Below the pieces are notes generated by a model. The model was not told the DNA's origin. It ran no database searches and worked only from the letters and a program-made list of their open reading frames with translations. A stretch of DNA of 64,000 nucleotides from Branchipolynoe longqiensis (taxonomy: Eukaryota > Annelida > Polychaeta > Phyllodocida > Polynoidae). Position numbers and translations under genes: made by a program. The stretch is from assembly GCA_030323885.1 (NCBI GenBank), contig CM059186.1, positions 150,510,407 to 150,574,406 on the forward strand, written 5' to 3'. Shown here one piece after another: positions 1 through 10,231 of this stretch; the stretch's first letter is position 1, and each line of letters opens with the position of its first letter.

Positions 1-1896
1 ACGACCACCACAGACCTAGACGATGGGGAAAACCCTCCAGACGACCTCCTAACGCAGGACGAGCACGGCCAGACGGACGAAGACCTGGCAGATGTCCTTG
101 CCGACCACGACCCCACGCCTGTGACCCCCTACAACCCCCCACACACGCCGCTGTCCTACAAGAGTATCCTGACACGGTTCTGGCCGAACGCGGTGCACGG
201 CGAGTGGGAAAACAAGACGTACCTCGACATCTACGAACAAGTCAGGGCGACTGGTCTTCCTAACTACGTAGCGGCCCGGGTCCCGGTCCCTTCCGCACTA
301 AAAATCGCTAGGTGGCGGGCCTTGCTGGTCGACTACCATGACGTGCAGCTGGTCGACTACCTCGAGTACGGCTGGCCCGCCGACTACACAGCGAACCGAC
401 CCCCCGTACCAGTGGTGGCGAACCACAGGGAGGACCCTGCCCACATGCACTGGGTGCGCAAGTACATCGAGAGGGAGGTGCGTCTCGGTGCGCTCCTTGG
501 CCCCTTCGGCTCCCCCCCTTTCACCCCCTGGGCCCAGACCAGCCCCATGATGACCCGCCCTAAAAAAGACACCCAGGAGCGCAGGGTCATCGTGGACCTT
601 AGCTTCCCCAGGGGAGCCAGCGTGAATGCTGGGATCCGGAAGGGTTTCTACCAGGGAAGACCCGCCAGCTACACCCTTCCCGGAATCATGGACCTGGCCG
701 AGGAGCTCATTGGACTTGGAAGAGGGGCATACCTCTGGGCAGCGGACCTCGCCAGGGCTTATTGCCAGTTGCGAACCTGCCCCCTCTCCGTTCCCCTCCT
801 GGGAGTGACCCTCGATGGAGGCTCTTACTTTGATGTGGCCCCCCCATTCGGGTGCCGAACCTCGTCCCTGGCGTGCGCGCGAACCACAAGCGCGGTGGTT
901 TACCTCCTCCGGAAGAAGGGGCACTTTGCACTGTGCTATCTCGACGACTTTGTCGGGGTGGCGGCAAGCAAGGATGAGGCGCAGGCGGCATACCTCGACA
1001 TGCTCTCCACGGCGAGCGAGCTCGGCCTGACACTGGCCCCCGCGAAGTGCACCCCACCGACGCCCGGGCTTGACTGGCTGGGATACACCATCTCCGCAAC
1101 AGACATGACCGTCCGGATCCCCGACGAGAAACTGACTGACATCATCGAGGAGTGCGCGCAATGGCGAGACTCCACCTTCGCCAGCCGCAAGGACCTCCAG
1201 AGGCTCATCGGCCGCTTGCAGTACGTGGCACGGTGTGTGCGGCCCGCGAGAAGATTCATGAACAGAATCCTAGCAGCACTCCGGGCGGCCCCCTACAAAG
1301 GCAAGCACCGGGTCACGCCGGAGCTCATCTCCGATGTCTCCTGGTTCGTCTCATACGCACGCACCACCAATGGCCTGGTCCTCCTCCGACCCCCTGAGAA
1401 GACCGAGTGGCTAATCGAATGCGACTCGTCGCTCCTCGGGGCAGGCGCTTACTCGCAGACCAGCTTCATCGCCGAGGCTTACGCACCGGCCTACCTCGCC
1501 CTGGGACTGCACATCAACTCTCTGGAGGCGGTGAACCTGGTCGTGGCCCTCCCCGCCCTCGCCCCACCCGACGCGCACAACTACGTCATAAGAATCAACA
1601 CAGACAATCAGGCATCCCAGATGGTGCTCGACACCGGAGCGGGTAGGGACCCCACCCTCTGCGTCTGCGCCAGAGAGATTTGGCGCTTCGCGGCCGTGAG
1701 GTCCTGCACCGTCGAGGTTGCACACAAGCCCGGAAAAGACTTAGTCTTGGCCGACGCACTGAGCAGAAGACCGTTCGACACGGCGGCGGCGGCCAAGGCA
1801 GACTTCGAATGCCGGCGACTCGGACTAAACAGAGTCCGGACAAACCATGACCTCAGACACCTCGACCTCACCCCACGCCCTGGGAAGCTCGATTAA
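1..1896 (+). CDS. Reverse transcriptase-RNase H of the DIRS-type element (5' partial)
   Basis: This polyprotein copies element RNA into DNA and removes the RNA strand. The frame is open from base 1, so the true start and any gag lie upstream; within the window the first start-like codon is GTG at 121, and residue numbers here count from it. RT: first catalytic Asp in WAADLARAY (about 209), the YLDD box at 273-276 and the GLDWLGY thumb motif near 316-322. RNase H of the DIRS type follows: ECDSS (D435), NSLEAVN (E469), NTDNQAS (D495) and LADALSRR (D545). No stop or frameshift is visible, so this copy looks young or was recently active. Its last 50 bases overlap the recombinase ORF, which is in the +1 frame, so translational coupling or a frameshift may link them. 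Third codon positions are strongly G/C, unlike the SINEs and gypsy element nearby. Confidence 0.9.
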   Translation, partial: TTTTDLDDGENPPDDLLTQDEHGQTDEDLADVLADHDPTPVTPYNPPHTPLSYKSILTRFWPNAVHGEWENKTYLDIYEQVRATGLPNYVAARVPVPSALKIARWRALLVDYHDVQLVDYLEYGWPADYTANRPPVPVVANHREDPAHMHWVRKYIEREVRLGALLGPFGSPPFTPWAQTSPMMTRPKKDTQERRVIVDLSFPRGASVNAGIRKGFYQGRPASYTLPGIMDLAEELIGLGRGAYLWAADLARAYCQLRTCPLSVPLLGVTLDGGSYFDVAPPFGCRTSSLACARTTSAVVYLLRKKGHFALCYLDDFVGVAASKDEAQAAYLDMLSTASELGLTLAPAKCTPPTPGLDWLGYTISATDMTVRIPDEKLTDIIEECAQWRDSTFASRKDLQRLIGRLQYVARCVRPARRFMNRILAALRAAPYKGKHRVTPELISDVSWFVSYARTTNGLVLLRPPEKTEWLIECDSSLLGAGAYSQTSFIAEAYAPAYLALGLHINSLEAVNLVVALPALAPPDAHNYVIRINTDNQASQMVLDTGAGRDPTLCVCAREIWRFAAVRSCTVEVAHKPGKDLVLADALSRRPFDTAAAAKADFECRRLGLNRVRTNHDLRHLDLTPRPGKLD

Positions 1897-2872
1897 ATTT
1901 GCCTCTCTCTTCCCAGGTAAGCCGGACGAGTGCCACAACGACATCATGGCCCTCCTGAGGGCGGGACTCGCGGAAGGAACATGGAGGAACAAGTCCGTCC
2001 AGGTCACGACCTACCTGAGATACCTGCGCACACGCGCGACCTCCGCGCTGAAACCAACCACCTACGATGTCCTCGCCTACGTGACACACCTGGCACGGAG
2101 ACTACGCTCGCCCGGGGCAGTACATAACTACATTAGCGGTGCCCGCACCTGGGTGGCCCTCATGGCCGGTGACACTCAGGCGTTCGACGCATACCCGGTC
2201 GCGATAATCAAACGAGGCGTCACCCGGGCTTCCGTCCACGTGCCCCACCAAGCTCCGCCCCTCACTGTCCAAGACCTGAAGGACGTCGTCGACCACCTAA
2301 GGGGGGCGGGGCCCGGAGCACTAGTACTGGTGGCCGCCCTGTTGATTGGCTACTTTACGCTGCTGCGTCAGAGTAACTTGCTCGTCACCGGGTCGGGAAA
2401 TGGCCCACGCCATACGCTCACGGGGAAGGACCTCAAGGACGCAGGAGACGCGCTCATAGTTCGAGTGCAGACCACCAAGACCACCAAAAATACCACCGAC
2501 GCCTACTCCGTCGCGCTGCCCCGCATCCCCGGCTCCCGCTGCTGCCCCTTGCGGGCATGGCGACGCTACCGGAAGAGCACTGACATCGATCCCGACGGCC
2601 CGGCATTCTTGATACCCGGCGGCTTCCCCCTGCACGCTCGTACCTTGACACGGGCGCTGCGACTGGCCCTCGCCGCGCGGGGTCGACGCATCGCCAACTA
2701 CGTCACCCTGCACAGCCTCCGTCGGGGCGCCGCCCAGGCATGCGCCGCAGCCGGGGTCCGGATCACCGACGTGTGCGACGTTGGCAATTGGAGGTCCACG
2801 GCCGTCCACCGGTACGTCCCCAAGGCGGCCTTCACCACAGCTCCGCAGGCACTCTCCACCTTATTTGGTTGA
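1847..2872 (+). CDS. Tyrosine recombinase (integrase) of the DIRS-type element
   Basis: A 341-residue tyrosine recombinase of the phage-integrase fold that would integrate the circular cDNA of the element. An N-terminal SAM-like core-binding region (about residues 25-130, with WRNKSVQVTTYLRYL) precedes the catalytic domain. Visible catalytic residues: Arg174 in TLLRQSN, a Lys-rich beta-hairpin at about 209-214, the HSLR box (His289, Arg292), Trp315 in GNWRSTAV and nucleophile Tyr323 in HRYVP. All expected positions are filled. The ATG at 1847 is chosen because it is the first in this frame and lies inside the end of the RT-RNase H ORF, an arrangement common in these elements. It ends with TGA at 2870-2872. 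The frame is unbroken. Confidence 0.9.
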   Translation: MTSDTSTSPHALGSSIKFASLFPGKPDECHNDIMALLRAGLAEGTWRNKSVQVTTYLRYLRTRATSALKPTTYDVLAYVTHLARRLRSPGAVHNYISGARTWVALMAGDTQAFDAYPVAIIKRGVTRASVHVPHQAPPLTVQDLKDVVDHLRGAGPGALVLVAALLIGYFTLLRQSNLLVTGSGNGPRHTLTGKDLKDAGDALIVRVQTTKTTKNTTDAYSVALPRIPGSRCCPLRAWRRYRKSTDIDPDGPAFLIPGGFPLHARTLTRALRLALAARGRRIANYVTLHSLRRGAAQACAAAGVRITDVCDVGNWRSTAVHRYVPKAAFTTAPQALSTLFG

Positions 2873-3621
2873 GTGCCTGGATAAGACCCCTAATCGAACA
2901 AACCAGAGACTCTAGACTACAACATTAGATAACCTCATAGACAACATAGACTCTCACATTATACACTTAGCTATCCTTAAACGCTTACCGTTCGGCTAGA
3001 CTTACTCTCGCCTTCTCTTAACTAGACTTACCTACATTAACTTCTACGGCCGGACTTACTCTAGCCCACTAGCTTGCCCTTGATGTCGATGTGCGACACC
3101 TCACTGATTTGTACTCTGCTGATCTCATTAAAGGCCATATTATAGCAGTTTGTCTCCGTGTGTTGAATTATTATGATCACATATAACTAGCCACCATTGG
3201 CAATGCTTGAAACAACCGCGTCTGTATGAATTATTTGGGGCCCAACCATGGTGTGAGTGTGTTGTTAGGTGAAGCTATTACTTATTACTATTAGTGTCAT
3301 TCAGCCCTCAGTGATGTAGATAAAGGCACATTACAGACTGAGAAAGTGGTGTAAACCTCCTATCTCCTGAAGTAAATTTGAAGGTCTTTGATTATGCGAT
3401 ATAACCTAGGTAAGTCCACCCTCCCTATCCCTAGGTGAATTCACATAACTACTACTAATAGCTAATGGAGTACTCTGTCTAATACTAATAGTGCTAAGGC
3501 AGACCAATCCTGGCCTACTGGATTCAAACTCAAATAACCAGTTCTAAGTGTAATCTTCCATTACGATTCATAGAATCAGATATTTAACACAAGGGGCCTA
3601 GCTTAACACAATGCAAAATGG
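2873..3621. other. AT-rich flank, no gene seen
   Basis: The base composition changes sharply from the GC-rich retroelement. Apart from the short GACTTACTCT repeat near 3.0 kb nothing coding or RNA-like is visible. Confidence 0.6.
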
Positions 3622-3960
3622 GACCGGACACAGTGGTCGAATATGTAGAGTGCAGGCTTCTGGTGTGGAAGGTAGGGAGTTCGAATCCCGGAAGTTCGAA
3701 TCGCGGTCAAGTCAAACCAATGACTTATACAAATTGATACTTATCGCTACTTAGCCGAGCGTTCGCCATTAATTGATAGGACAAGAACTGGTTAGCACAG
3801 TATCAGGATAATGTGACTGTGTGGGATATTCGGTCATGGTACCAGTGGCCTGGATTCCAAGTGAGGCAGCACTATAAAGTCGCCATTAGTGTGCATTGTC
3901 ACAAGTCGGTATCCATCCTGATATGATAGATGTTGCTAGGACGTAAAACAACAACAAACG
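3622..3960 (+). mobile_element. SINE family B, near full length
   Basis: This copy shows the family structure: a tRNA-like head with a box-A-like start (GTGGTCGAATATGTAGAGTG) and a box-B-like GTTCGAATCCCG, then a body with the landmarks GTCAAACCAATGACTTA, CAGCACTATAAAGTCGCCAT and GTCACAAGTCGGTA, then the tail GGACGTAAAACAACAAC. About twenty full or partial copies of the same body occur in both orientations across the window. Confidence 0.85.
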
Positions 3961-4603
3961 AACAATGTAAACTGATCCTGCATTCAGGACCGATGAAGAT
4001 TTTTGTTCTCTTTTGCAGTTACTTTATAAGTTTCACTTCCTGTTTGTTGGCGTGAGTAGGGATCCATTTCTGGCACACCTGACTTCTGCCATGCATGCAG
4101 CCTCCCATCCGGGTTGCTGGCCGTACGTGGCAGCCACCAATGGGCCTACCTGACTTCTGTCAGACATCTACAGTTGAATCACCACAGAGCCTGGCTCCTG
4201 CTGCACCTCCATAGACGAACGCGGCACTTGAACCATTAAAACATATGCCAGTCTATGAATCCCCCGTTAATGGTCTATGGGTACAGAGTTAGAGTTACAG
4301 CCAGAGCTTTTGTCATGGCAATGATGACAATATTGACGTCGTGGGGGTGTTTTTACAAACGAAGGGATTTGAGCAGAATAAACATATTTACAACAACAAA
4401 AAGGGAACATTGGGCATAGAGAGGGACTTCTACCCACAATTCTGTCATTCTGGGGCTACTGTTTTAAGTATTAGTGTATGTCTACAGGCTCTCTGATGTA
4501 ATCAACACACACCACGCCTACCTGTGTGGTATTTCACCTTGATGGGGTCAGTGCACTTCATTACACTGGCAAATTAGTTGGGCGCTTTAAGAAGTCATCA
4601 TCA
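3961..4603. other. No gene seen
   Basis: Non-coding sequence with no recognised repeat family. A phrase near CACCTGACTTCTG recurs at about 4,076 and 4,147 but is too short to name. Confidence 0.5.
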
Positions 4604-4870
4604 GCTCAACCCTAGGCCAAATCAACCCACAGACTTAAACAAAATTGACATTTGTCACCACCTAGCCTGGTGTTCGGCATCAATAGAATAGGACAAGGAG
4701 GGATTGGCTCAGTGTAAGGACAATGTGATCGAGTGAAATATCGTGGTCATGCTGCCAGGAACACGGTATCCCAGTGGGGCAGCACTATAAATTTCGCAAT
4801 GGGGCTGCACTGTCAGAATATAACAGTGGCATGAAATGTTGCTAGGTGGTAAAACCCCAGTAAACCAAAT
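4604..4870 (+). mobile_element. SINE family B, body and tail
   Basis: Contains the family phrases AATTGACATTTGTCACC, TTGGCTCAGTGTAAGGAC and GCAGCACTATAAATTTCG, ending in GGTAAAACCCCAG. The tRNA-like head is degraded. Confidence 0.75.
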
Positions 4871-5802
4871 ATATGATCGTCACCACCTCTCACCAAATAT
4901 AAACTCTTCAGCAAAGTTATCATTTTTAAAAGTATTAAGACCGATGTCTCAGCACTATGCAGAGAGGTGGATACATTTGTGGCGTGAGTGGTGAAGAAAA
5001 AAAAGAAAATGTATGGTGTTTTTTTTTTAATTTAAAAGGGAAGAGTGCAATTTACAAGTATTACAGAACTATAAAAGACCATGGTTAGGAGACACTGTCG
5101 CCAAATACCCTATAATACTAAGACGACTCACTCCCTATCTCTCCCATGGTAATGTAAATTTCGCAGTGCCACCTTGTGGTGGGTTTGATCAGCCCGGCTG
5201 CTGGTTGGTGTTTCACATGTAAACACATACAATTATATTATACATGAGATAGGTAAGTATGAATACACATCAATATGAAATTGCTATGATCAAAAACATA
5301 TCATCATCAGCATCATCATCATCATCATCATCGCCATCATCACACATCTTTCACATTCATATATACATTTATACATATAATATAGCAACTGTTTAACCAA
5401 GAGAACAGCCAGCGCACCAAGTGGTGGGTTTGATCATTTTGATTACACAGTACAGGCTGAGTGAGCCGTCTTATTATTATAGGGTCTTTGCTGTCGCTTA
5501 GTCATCGTACTCGGGAATTTTGACTCAGTTGTTTTCGTATCTGGCGAACTATGCAAACAATATGGAGTTTGAAAAAAACATCATCACTTGTGACTGGTGG
5601 TATGGGGGTCGGTTCGTGGAATCTGTGTGAGTTATTTATCAGCTGATGCCACCGCCCGTTGCAATCTGAAACTGACACCCATCTAATCACTACACCGACC
5701 GGCATGTATGGCGATGTCACACCCCAATGGGCAGTTGTGGCATGAACAACAACAAATGCAGCAATTTAAATCAAGTTTCGGTGTGTCCACATACGCCAGT
5801 AT
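4871..5802. other. Intergenic, simple repeats only
   Basis: Contains an (ATC)n tract at about 5,296-5,345. A phrase with GTGGTGGGTTTGATCA occurs twice, at about 5,175 and 5,417. No coding signal. Confidence 0.55.
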
Positions 5803-6158
5803 TTAAAGCTGCATAGTCCGATGAAATATCAAATTTTCAAAACAAAACGAATTATCTAGATTTGATTTTACATATGTAACTTAGATACTGATGCACTTAT
5901 TAAGCATTTGTTTCTACATAGAACGCACTACTGGGTCAACTTAATAGAACCTGTTACAGCAGAAGTGTATGGTGTCAGAGTTTTGGCAAGCTTGCCAAAA
6001 CTAATTTTCCATGTTTGCACTAAAAAATATCTCAAAAGTTTACCATTTAAAATAAAGGTAGCTTTGAACTAATGTAATGTAGAGACCAGTGATCGATCTA
6101 ATATATTTATCTCAGAAAAAATACTGAAATTCAAAACCATCAGACTGTGCAACTTTAA
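5803..6158. mobile_element. MITE family A, complete 356-bp copy
   Basis: Bounded on both sides by TTAA. The terminal inverted repeats read AAGCTGCATAGTCCGATG at the left and its near reverse complement at the right. The centre is the perfect palindrome TTTTGGCAAGCTTGCCAAAA at about 5,983-6,002. The same 340-375-bp unit recurs about a dozen times as complete or truncated copies. TTAA ends suggest a piggyBac-type mobiliser. It has no coding capacity. Confidence 0.85.
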
Positions 6159-6414
6159 CAGTGATTGTTATGCGTGCAGTAAACCTACTACTTGTGAGTA
6201 TAATATTCACTATAGGAAATTCTGTAGTCACGTCACAGTTTTGGATACTTCATTTGTGTGTGTGTGTGCGGGGGGGGGGGGGGGGAGACAGAGAGACAGA
6301 ATTGGGTGGTTTGTAAGCATTACGGTTAATGACTGCAAAAACTGCAGCATTAGATACCAGCATTGATGAATCGATCCGGAGGCAATGAAAGACAGAACTT
6401 TCATGGAGGAATTT
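6159..6414. repeat. Spacer with (TG)n/(G)n tract
   Basis: A short TG repeat running into a G homopolymer at about 6,258-6,285; otherwise AT-rich and featureless. Confidence 0.6.
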
Positions 6415-6725
6415 TTTTTCTTTTTTTTTCTTTAAGATTTATACTGCCTATCATGGATAAGTCTGGATAGAATTGTTTTCACCATTAGACAGTTTGTCGA
6501 TAGAAAGCCCGAGTCTACACTTTTACCGACCCAAGGGATTTTTAACCTCCCACACCACATAGACATGGTATGAGAGCAACTGGCCTTTGATGTCGCTGTA
6601 AGTTATACACAGGGGTGGAAATCCAAATTGGTAGAGGTGGGGGCATGGGGAATCGAACCACCAACCTTCAGATTAGGAGTCCGACCTAGAAACACTCTAA
6701 CCACTCCGCCACAGAGAACACCACC
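6415..6725 (-). mobile_element. SINE family D with tRNA-like head
   Basis: Read on the minus strand it begins with a tRNA-like region: box A as TGGCGGAGTGGTTAGAG and box B as GGTTCGATTCC about 45 bases on. A body follows whose landmarks (CAAACTGTCTAATGGTGAAA, GGGTTAAAAATCC-like, CATGATAGGCAGTATAAATC) recur at 50,785-51,030. The box A and B spacing suits an RNA polymerase III promoter of a tRNA-Leu/Ser-like ancestor. Confidence 0.8.
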
Positions 6726-6810
6726 ATAATGGTGGTGACCTGAGTCCGGGCGCCATAGGGGAGTAGAGGAGGGCAGGGAAAGAGGGGTTTCCAACAAAGA
6801 AGAAAGTGCA

Positions 6811-6848
6811 ATGGGGGGGGCTGGGGGGCTGGGGGGCTGGGGGGCTGG
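6811..6848 (+). repeat. G-rich octamer array, G-quadruplex candidate
   Basis: Four adjacent GGGGGGCT-type units give at least four runs of six or more G with 2-base loops, an ideal G-quadruplex pattern. Confidence 0.8.
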
Positions 6849-7092
6849 TCCTCCTCCTCCGCCGCGAATCAAACGCAATGCGAGCATTACGACCAACACT
6901 GCGACGATGTGCAAGATCGCGAACAATGTATTGGTTTTACACTGCGGCGAAAAACCGCAAACCTAATGCAGTGTGCGGGACGTGGCGTGGTGCTTTCTCC
7001 GGACTCGGCAGTTTTTTCGGAGTTGGCTTAGGAAGTTTTGATAAACTAGTCACCTCCATTAGGATTGCCACATCCATCTGCAGCATAAACAT

Positions 7093-7560
7093 CGTGTATG
7101 CGCGCGCAGCTTGGCTGCAGAACGAAGGCACACTGCCATTGAATTTGCCGATACGCGCAGTGCAAAACGGCAGTTTTATTCAAAATTAATAGAAATCCAG
7201 AACCCAAACCGTATACATTGAATATAATCTGTTTGTTAAGCATGTCATCTGTTTGTGTCTAGGTGGTGTGGTTTTAGAGATATTTCACTTTTTCTGTATG
7301 AAGATTGCTCATGGCCATTGACAATGCATTGAGTTTGTGATACGCGCAGTGCAAAACGTTAGTTTTATTCAAAATTAATAGAAATCCAGAACCCGAACCT
7401 TATAAATTTAATATAATCTGGTGGTTAAGCATGTTATCTGTTTGTGTGTGAAGCGGGTTGCTTCTAGGTGGTGTACCTTTAGAGATATTTCACCTTTTCT
7501 CTATGAAGATTGCTCATAGCCATTGAGTTTGCAGTGTGCCGTCCTGCAGCCAAGCAGCGC
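7093..7560. repeat. Foldback unit with an internal tandem duplication
   Basis: Outer inverted arms: GCGCGCGCAGCTTGGCTGCA at about 7,098 pairs with a near reverse complement ending at about 7,550. Between them a block of about 180 bp (landmarks GATACGCGCAGTGCAAAACG, CAAAATTAATAGAAATCC, TTTAGAGATATTTCAC) occurs twice head to tail. It looks like a MITE that has dimerised internally. No ORF of note. Confidence 0.7.
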
Positions 7561-9019
7561 GCGCACTGACCTAAATATCCATGCTGACGTCATATGAAAT
7601 AGGTCTATAGGGTGCGAGGCTTCTCCGTGCTCGGGGTGGAAAAAATGGTGGCTTAATCTAAAACCTAATTATTTGTTTTAATAACCAATATAAGTACCGC
7701 AAAATAGGATTTAAAGTATTTTAGGATAGCATAAGCTGACAATCTGGGTTATTAAAAAAAAAAGCATTAAAACAACGATTAGAACTTGTAGTGGTAGCTG
7801 TTATCCTACAGGTACCAGCTCAGGTGTGACGTCATCGTTCCTAGCAAACCCCAGCCAAGAGGTGGGTTACTGGCGTCGGGTCGTTTTGCACACGGCACGT
7901 GTTTTTGTCGACTCCACTCGCGGTGTTCGATTTGAAATTCAGACGACTCGGGTGACCCAAGTCGCCCGGGTCGTGTTAATCGATTACGGCCTAGGTAGTC
8001 GGGAAAACAAACGAACACGGAATAGTTCTAATTTGTGCCACAGGGTGGTGCATGCATAGTACTGAACTTTTCCACTTGGTGGTGTTCAGTGACCTAGATT
8101 GGTCATGTGACAGCTGCTATTGTGAAGATGGCTGGGTGAATGGAGAGAAGGGAGAGTAAAACTGAGGTATTTTCAATTGTCTTTAGAGTAGTTCAAACAG
8201 GATTTTATATTTGCTTTAATGTAAAATATTTCAGTACAATTACATTGCATAATTCAATCAGAAACACATAGAAGGAAAACAAATTTTTGTTGTTGAATGT
8301 AAAAAGGTTTTGGAATGTACATACATACATACTAGGTATCATGGTATGTATGCAAACGCCGACTAGCGGCAGATATTTTCTTACAACAAAACTGATCCAG
8401 CCAATCGCACCTTTTTGTTGGAGGGGTCTAGAAAAACGCCTCTATGATTGGTTTGCATTGGTCAATCTTGATTATTCCTAGTCTATATGTAGTATGGGAA
8501 TCCCTTTACAGCTTAGTTTTAAAATATTTCAATTTGCTGAAGTTTTGCTATTCCAATAATAACTTAAAAAGTTTCACTCAATTTCAACCTGCAAATTCAC
8601 ACTTTTATATCAATCTGCAATTTGAAAAAAGTAAACTGGAGTGTGTAACCATTATTAATCTTATATACTGTTGAGTTTGGGGAAATTGTGACGAGTAGAT
8701 CAGAATTGGCACGAGTCGGAATGCAACAGGTATGACTTGTGTTTATCTGCCTCGTGCGACTCGGCGTTCACGCATCGGCGCCGCTCATCTCGGTCACCAA
8801 TTTCGGTCACTGAAATCTAGTGCTTATACCTTAATTTTATGTAAGAAAATAATGACCAACTTCAGAGTTGTAAAAAGCCATAACTTCCTTAATACTCCAC
8901 CTATTCCCATAATCTTGGTGTCATGTTAAATGGCGTTTCAAGCTCTTTCCAGTGGTGCCTTTTGTTTTATTATTGAAGGGGTTTGAAATACCATATACCC
9001 AGGTATGTATGCGTGGGCA
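7561..9019. other. No gene seen
   Basis: AT-rich sequence. Open frames here are short, start at random and have no recognisable domain. A GC-richer patch at 8,750-8,810 has no convincing features. Confidence 0.5.
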
Positions 9020-9333
9020 GGGAGCCTTGGTAGACTAATGATTACGGCACTGGCCCCTAAATGGTAGAAGTATTTGTTCCGAGTCCTGCTCTAGCCATGA
9101 TGATTTCTATTTTCAAAAAACTTCTCCCAACATTGGTTCCATGACCAAGATTCTGTACATGTTGTTTGATACATAGAATCATTGAAACATTCTCCGTATA
9201 TAGTACCTGGATATTATAATTGCAAGTATGAAACTGTCAATTCTAGGGGGGGGGGACGAGTATAGTGAGAGCATTAACTGTCGCAAGTGAAATGCACATA
9301 TACACAGGTAGGTGTGGGTAGTGTAGTGGTCTG
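9020..9333 (+). mobile_element. SINE family C, 5' part, interrupted by the gypsy insertion
   Basis: The head reads GGGAGCCTTGGTAGACTAATG and is related to the intact head at 14,108. The body has ATGACCAAGATTCTGTACATG and GGGGGACGAGTATAGTG. The family sequence breaks at GTAGTGGTCTG exactly where the LTR begins and resumes after the 3' LTR with GTCTGCACTGACC. The retroelement therefore landed inside this SINE. Confidence 0.75.
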
Positions 9334-9456
9334 TGTTGTGTATCCTAGTGGGTAGTCATGGTGAGCCCGGACTAGGGCATGCTGGGAAGTGGAGGCTTGA
9401 ATAAACAGTTCCACAACATAGCTCACGGTGTCGAGACGTTCATTAAATACATTACA
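9334..9456 (+). repeat. 5' LTR of the gypsy element
   Basis: 123 bp, starting TGTTGTGTATCC and ending ACATTACA. It carries AATAAA within TTGAATAAACAG, a likely polyadenylation signal. It differs from the 3' LTR by two substitutions. Confidence 0.92.
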
Positions 9457-9521
9457 GTCTGCACTGACCTCTCAGGCAAGTAACCACATAGACAGGTAGG
9501 CGTGGGTAGTGCGTTGATATC
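9457..9521 (+). other. 65-bp block shared with the 3' flank, in place of the primer-binding site
   Basis: The 65 bases from GTCTGCACTGACC to GTTGATATC after the 5' LTR recur after the 3' LTR at 14,042-14,106 with one mismatch. They match the SINE C sequence seen again at 14,363-14,427. No TGG-initiated primer site follows the LTR, whereas the related LTR at 15,143 has one. Confidence 0.85.
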
Positions 9522-9541
9522 CACTGCAAGTGGAGGACGAT

Positions 9542-10231
9542 ATGGCAAGCAATTGGAGATCATGGATTACGTCTTTTGAGATATATGCGACTGCTTCGGG
9601 TGCCACATCCAAGAAGGAGAAAGTGCAATGCTGCGTGTTCTTGCATGTTGCTGGGAGTGAGGCACAAAAGATATATAAGACGTTACAAATAGAGGACAGT
9701 GACAAAGACAAGATCAAGCCATTAATGGATGCATTCAGGGAGTACTGTGAGGGCAAATGCAATATTACGGTTGTCCGGTATAAATTTAACTCGTACAATC
9801 AGACTAGTGAGACTATGGACGTTTATATTCGGGAACTCAAATCATGCATCACACATTGCCGTTATGACATCATCGAAGACTCGTTGCTGTGTGATCGCAT
9901 CGCATGCGGCGTTAAAGACGATTTGTTGCGAGATCGTTTGTTGCAGACATCTCAGTTGTCTTTAGGGGACTGCATACAAATGTGCAGGTTAAGTGAAAAT
10001 AAAGGAGCGCAGCTATCCAGTAGAAGAACCAGGAATGACGAGTGTGTCGACAGTATAACAACAGCCTTTGATCGTCGAGTCATGCCAATGACGCGACAGT
10101 TACAGTGGAAGAAGTCAATGACAATGCCTTATAAACAATCGACTTCTCCAGGATTTACGTGTGGAAATTGTGGATATAGTCATCCACGAGGAAACTGCCC
10201 GGCGAGAGGGAAAGAGTGTGCTGGATGTTGA
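9542..10231 (+). CDS. Gag of the gypsy element
   Basis: A capsid/nucleocapsid protein that would package element RNA in cytoplasmic particles. The start is the ATG at 9,542 (MASNWRSW); an in-frame GTG lies 12 bases upstream. The N-terminal WITSFEIYATASGA motif is typical of Mag-like gag and is matched by the gag remnant at 15,964. A capsid-like helical region follows. The C-terminus has a first zinc knuckle (CGNCGYSHPRGNC) and the first two Cys of a second (CAGC), where the frame stops at TGA (10,229-10,231). The His and last Cys of that second knuckle follow in the same frame, so the stop falls inside the domain. This is either decay or a read-through site. Confidence 0.85.
   Translation: MASNWRSWITSFEIYATASGATSKKEKVQCCVFLHVAGSEAQKIYKTLQIEDSDKDKIKPLMDAFREYCEGKCNITVVRYKFNSYNQTSETMDVYIRELKSCITHCRYDIIEDSLLCDRIACGVKDDLLRDRLLQTSQLSLGDCIQMCRLSENKGAQLSSRRTRNDECVDSITTAFDRRVMPMTRQLQWKKSMTMPYKQSTSPGFTCGNCGYSHPRGNCPARGKECAGC

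Larger units (their letters stand above)
1..3067 (+). mobile_element. DIRS-superfamily tyrosine-recombinase retrotransposon, 3' part
   Basis: Two ORFs lie in the order RT-RNase H then tyrosine recombinase, with no DDE integrase. This is the hallmark of DIRS-type retrotransposons, which integrate as circles through a tyrosine recombinase. No methyltransferase domain sits between RNase H and the recombinase, which fits Ngaro-like better than classical DIRS1. The 5' end and gag lie off the window. After the recombinase stop a short imperfect repeat (GACTTACTCT followed by N-GCC) occurs at about 2,998 and 3,052; it may belong to the split terminal repeats of such elements, but the right boundary at 3,067 is a guess. 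The element is far more GC-rich than its surroundings. Confidence 0.85.

Noticed and set aside
298..1161. 287-residue minus-strand frame within the DIRS element
   Set aside because: It mirrors the GC-rich, codon-biased RT ORF on the other strand and has no domain of its own.
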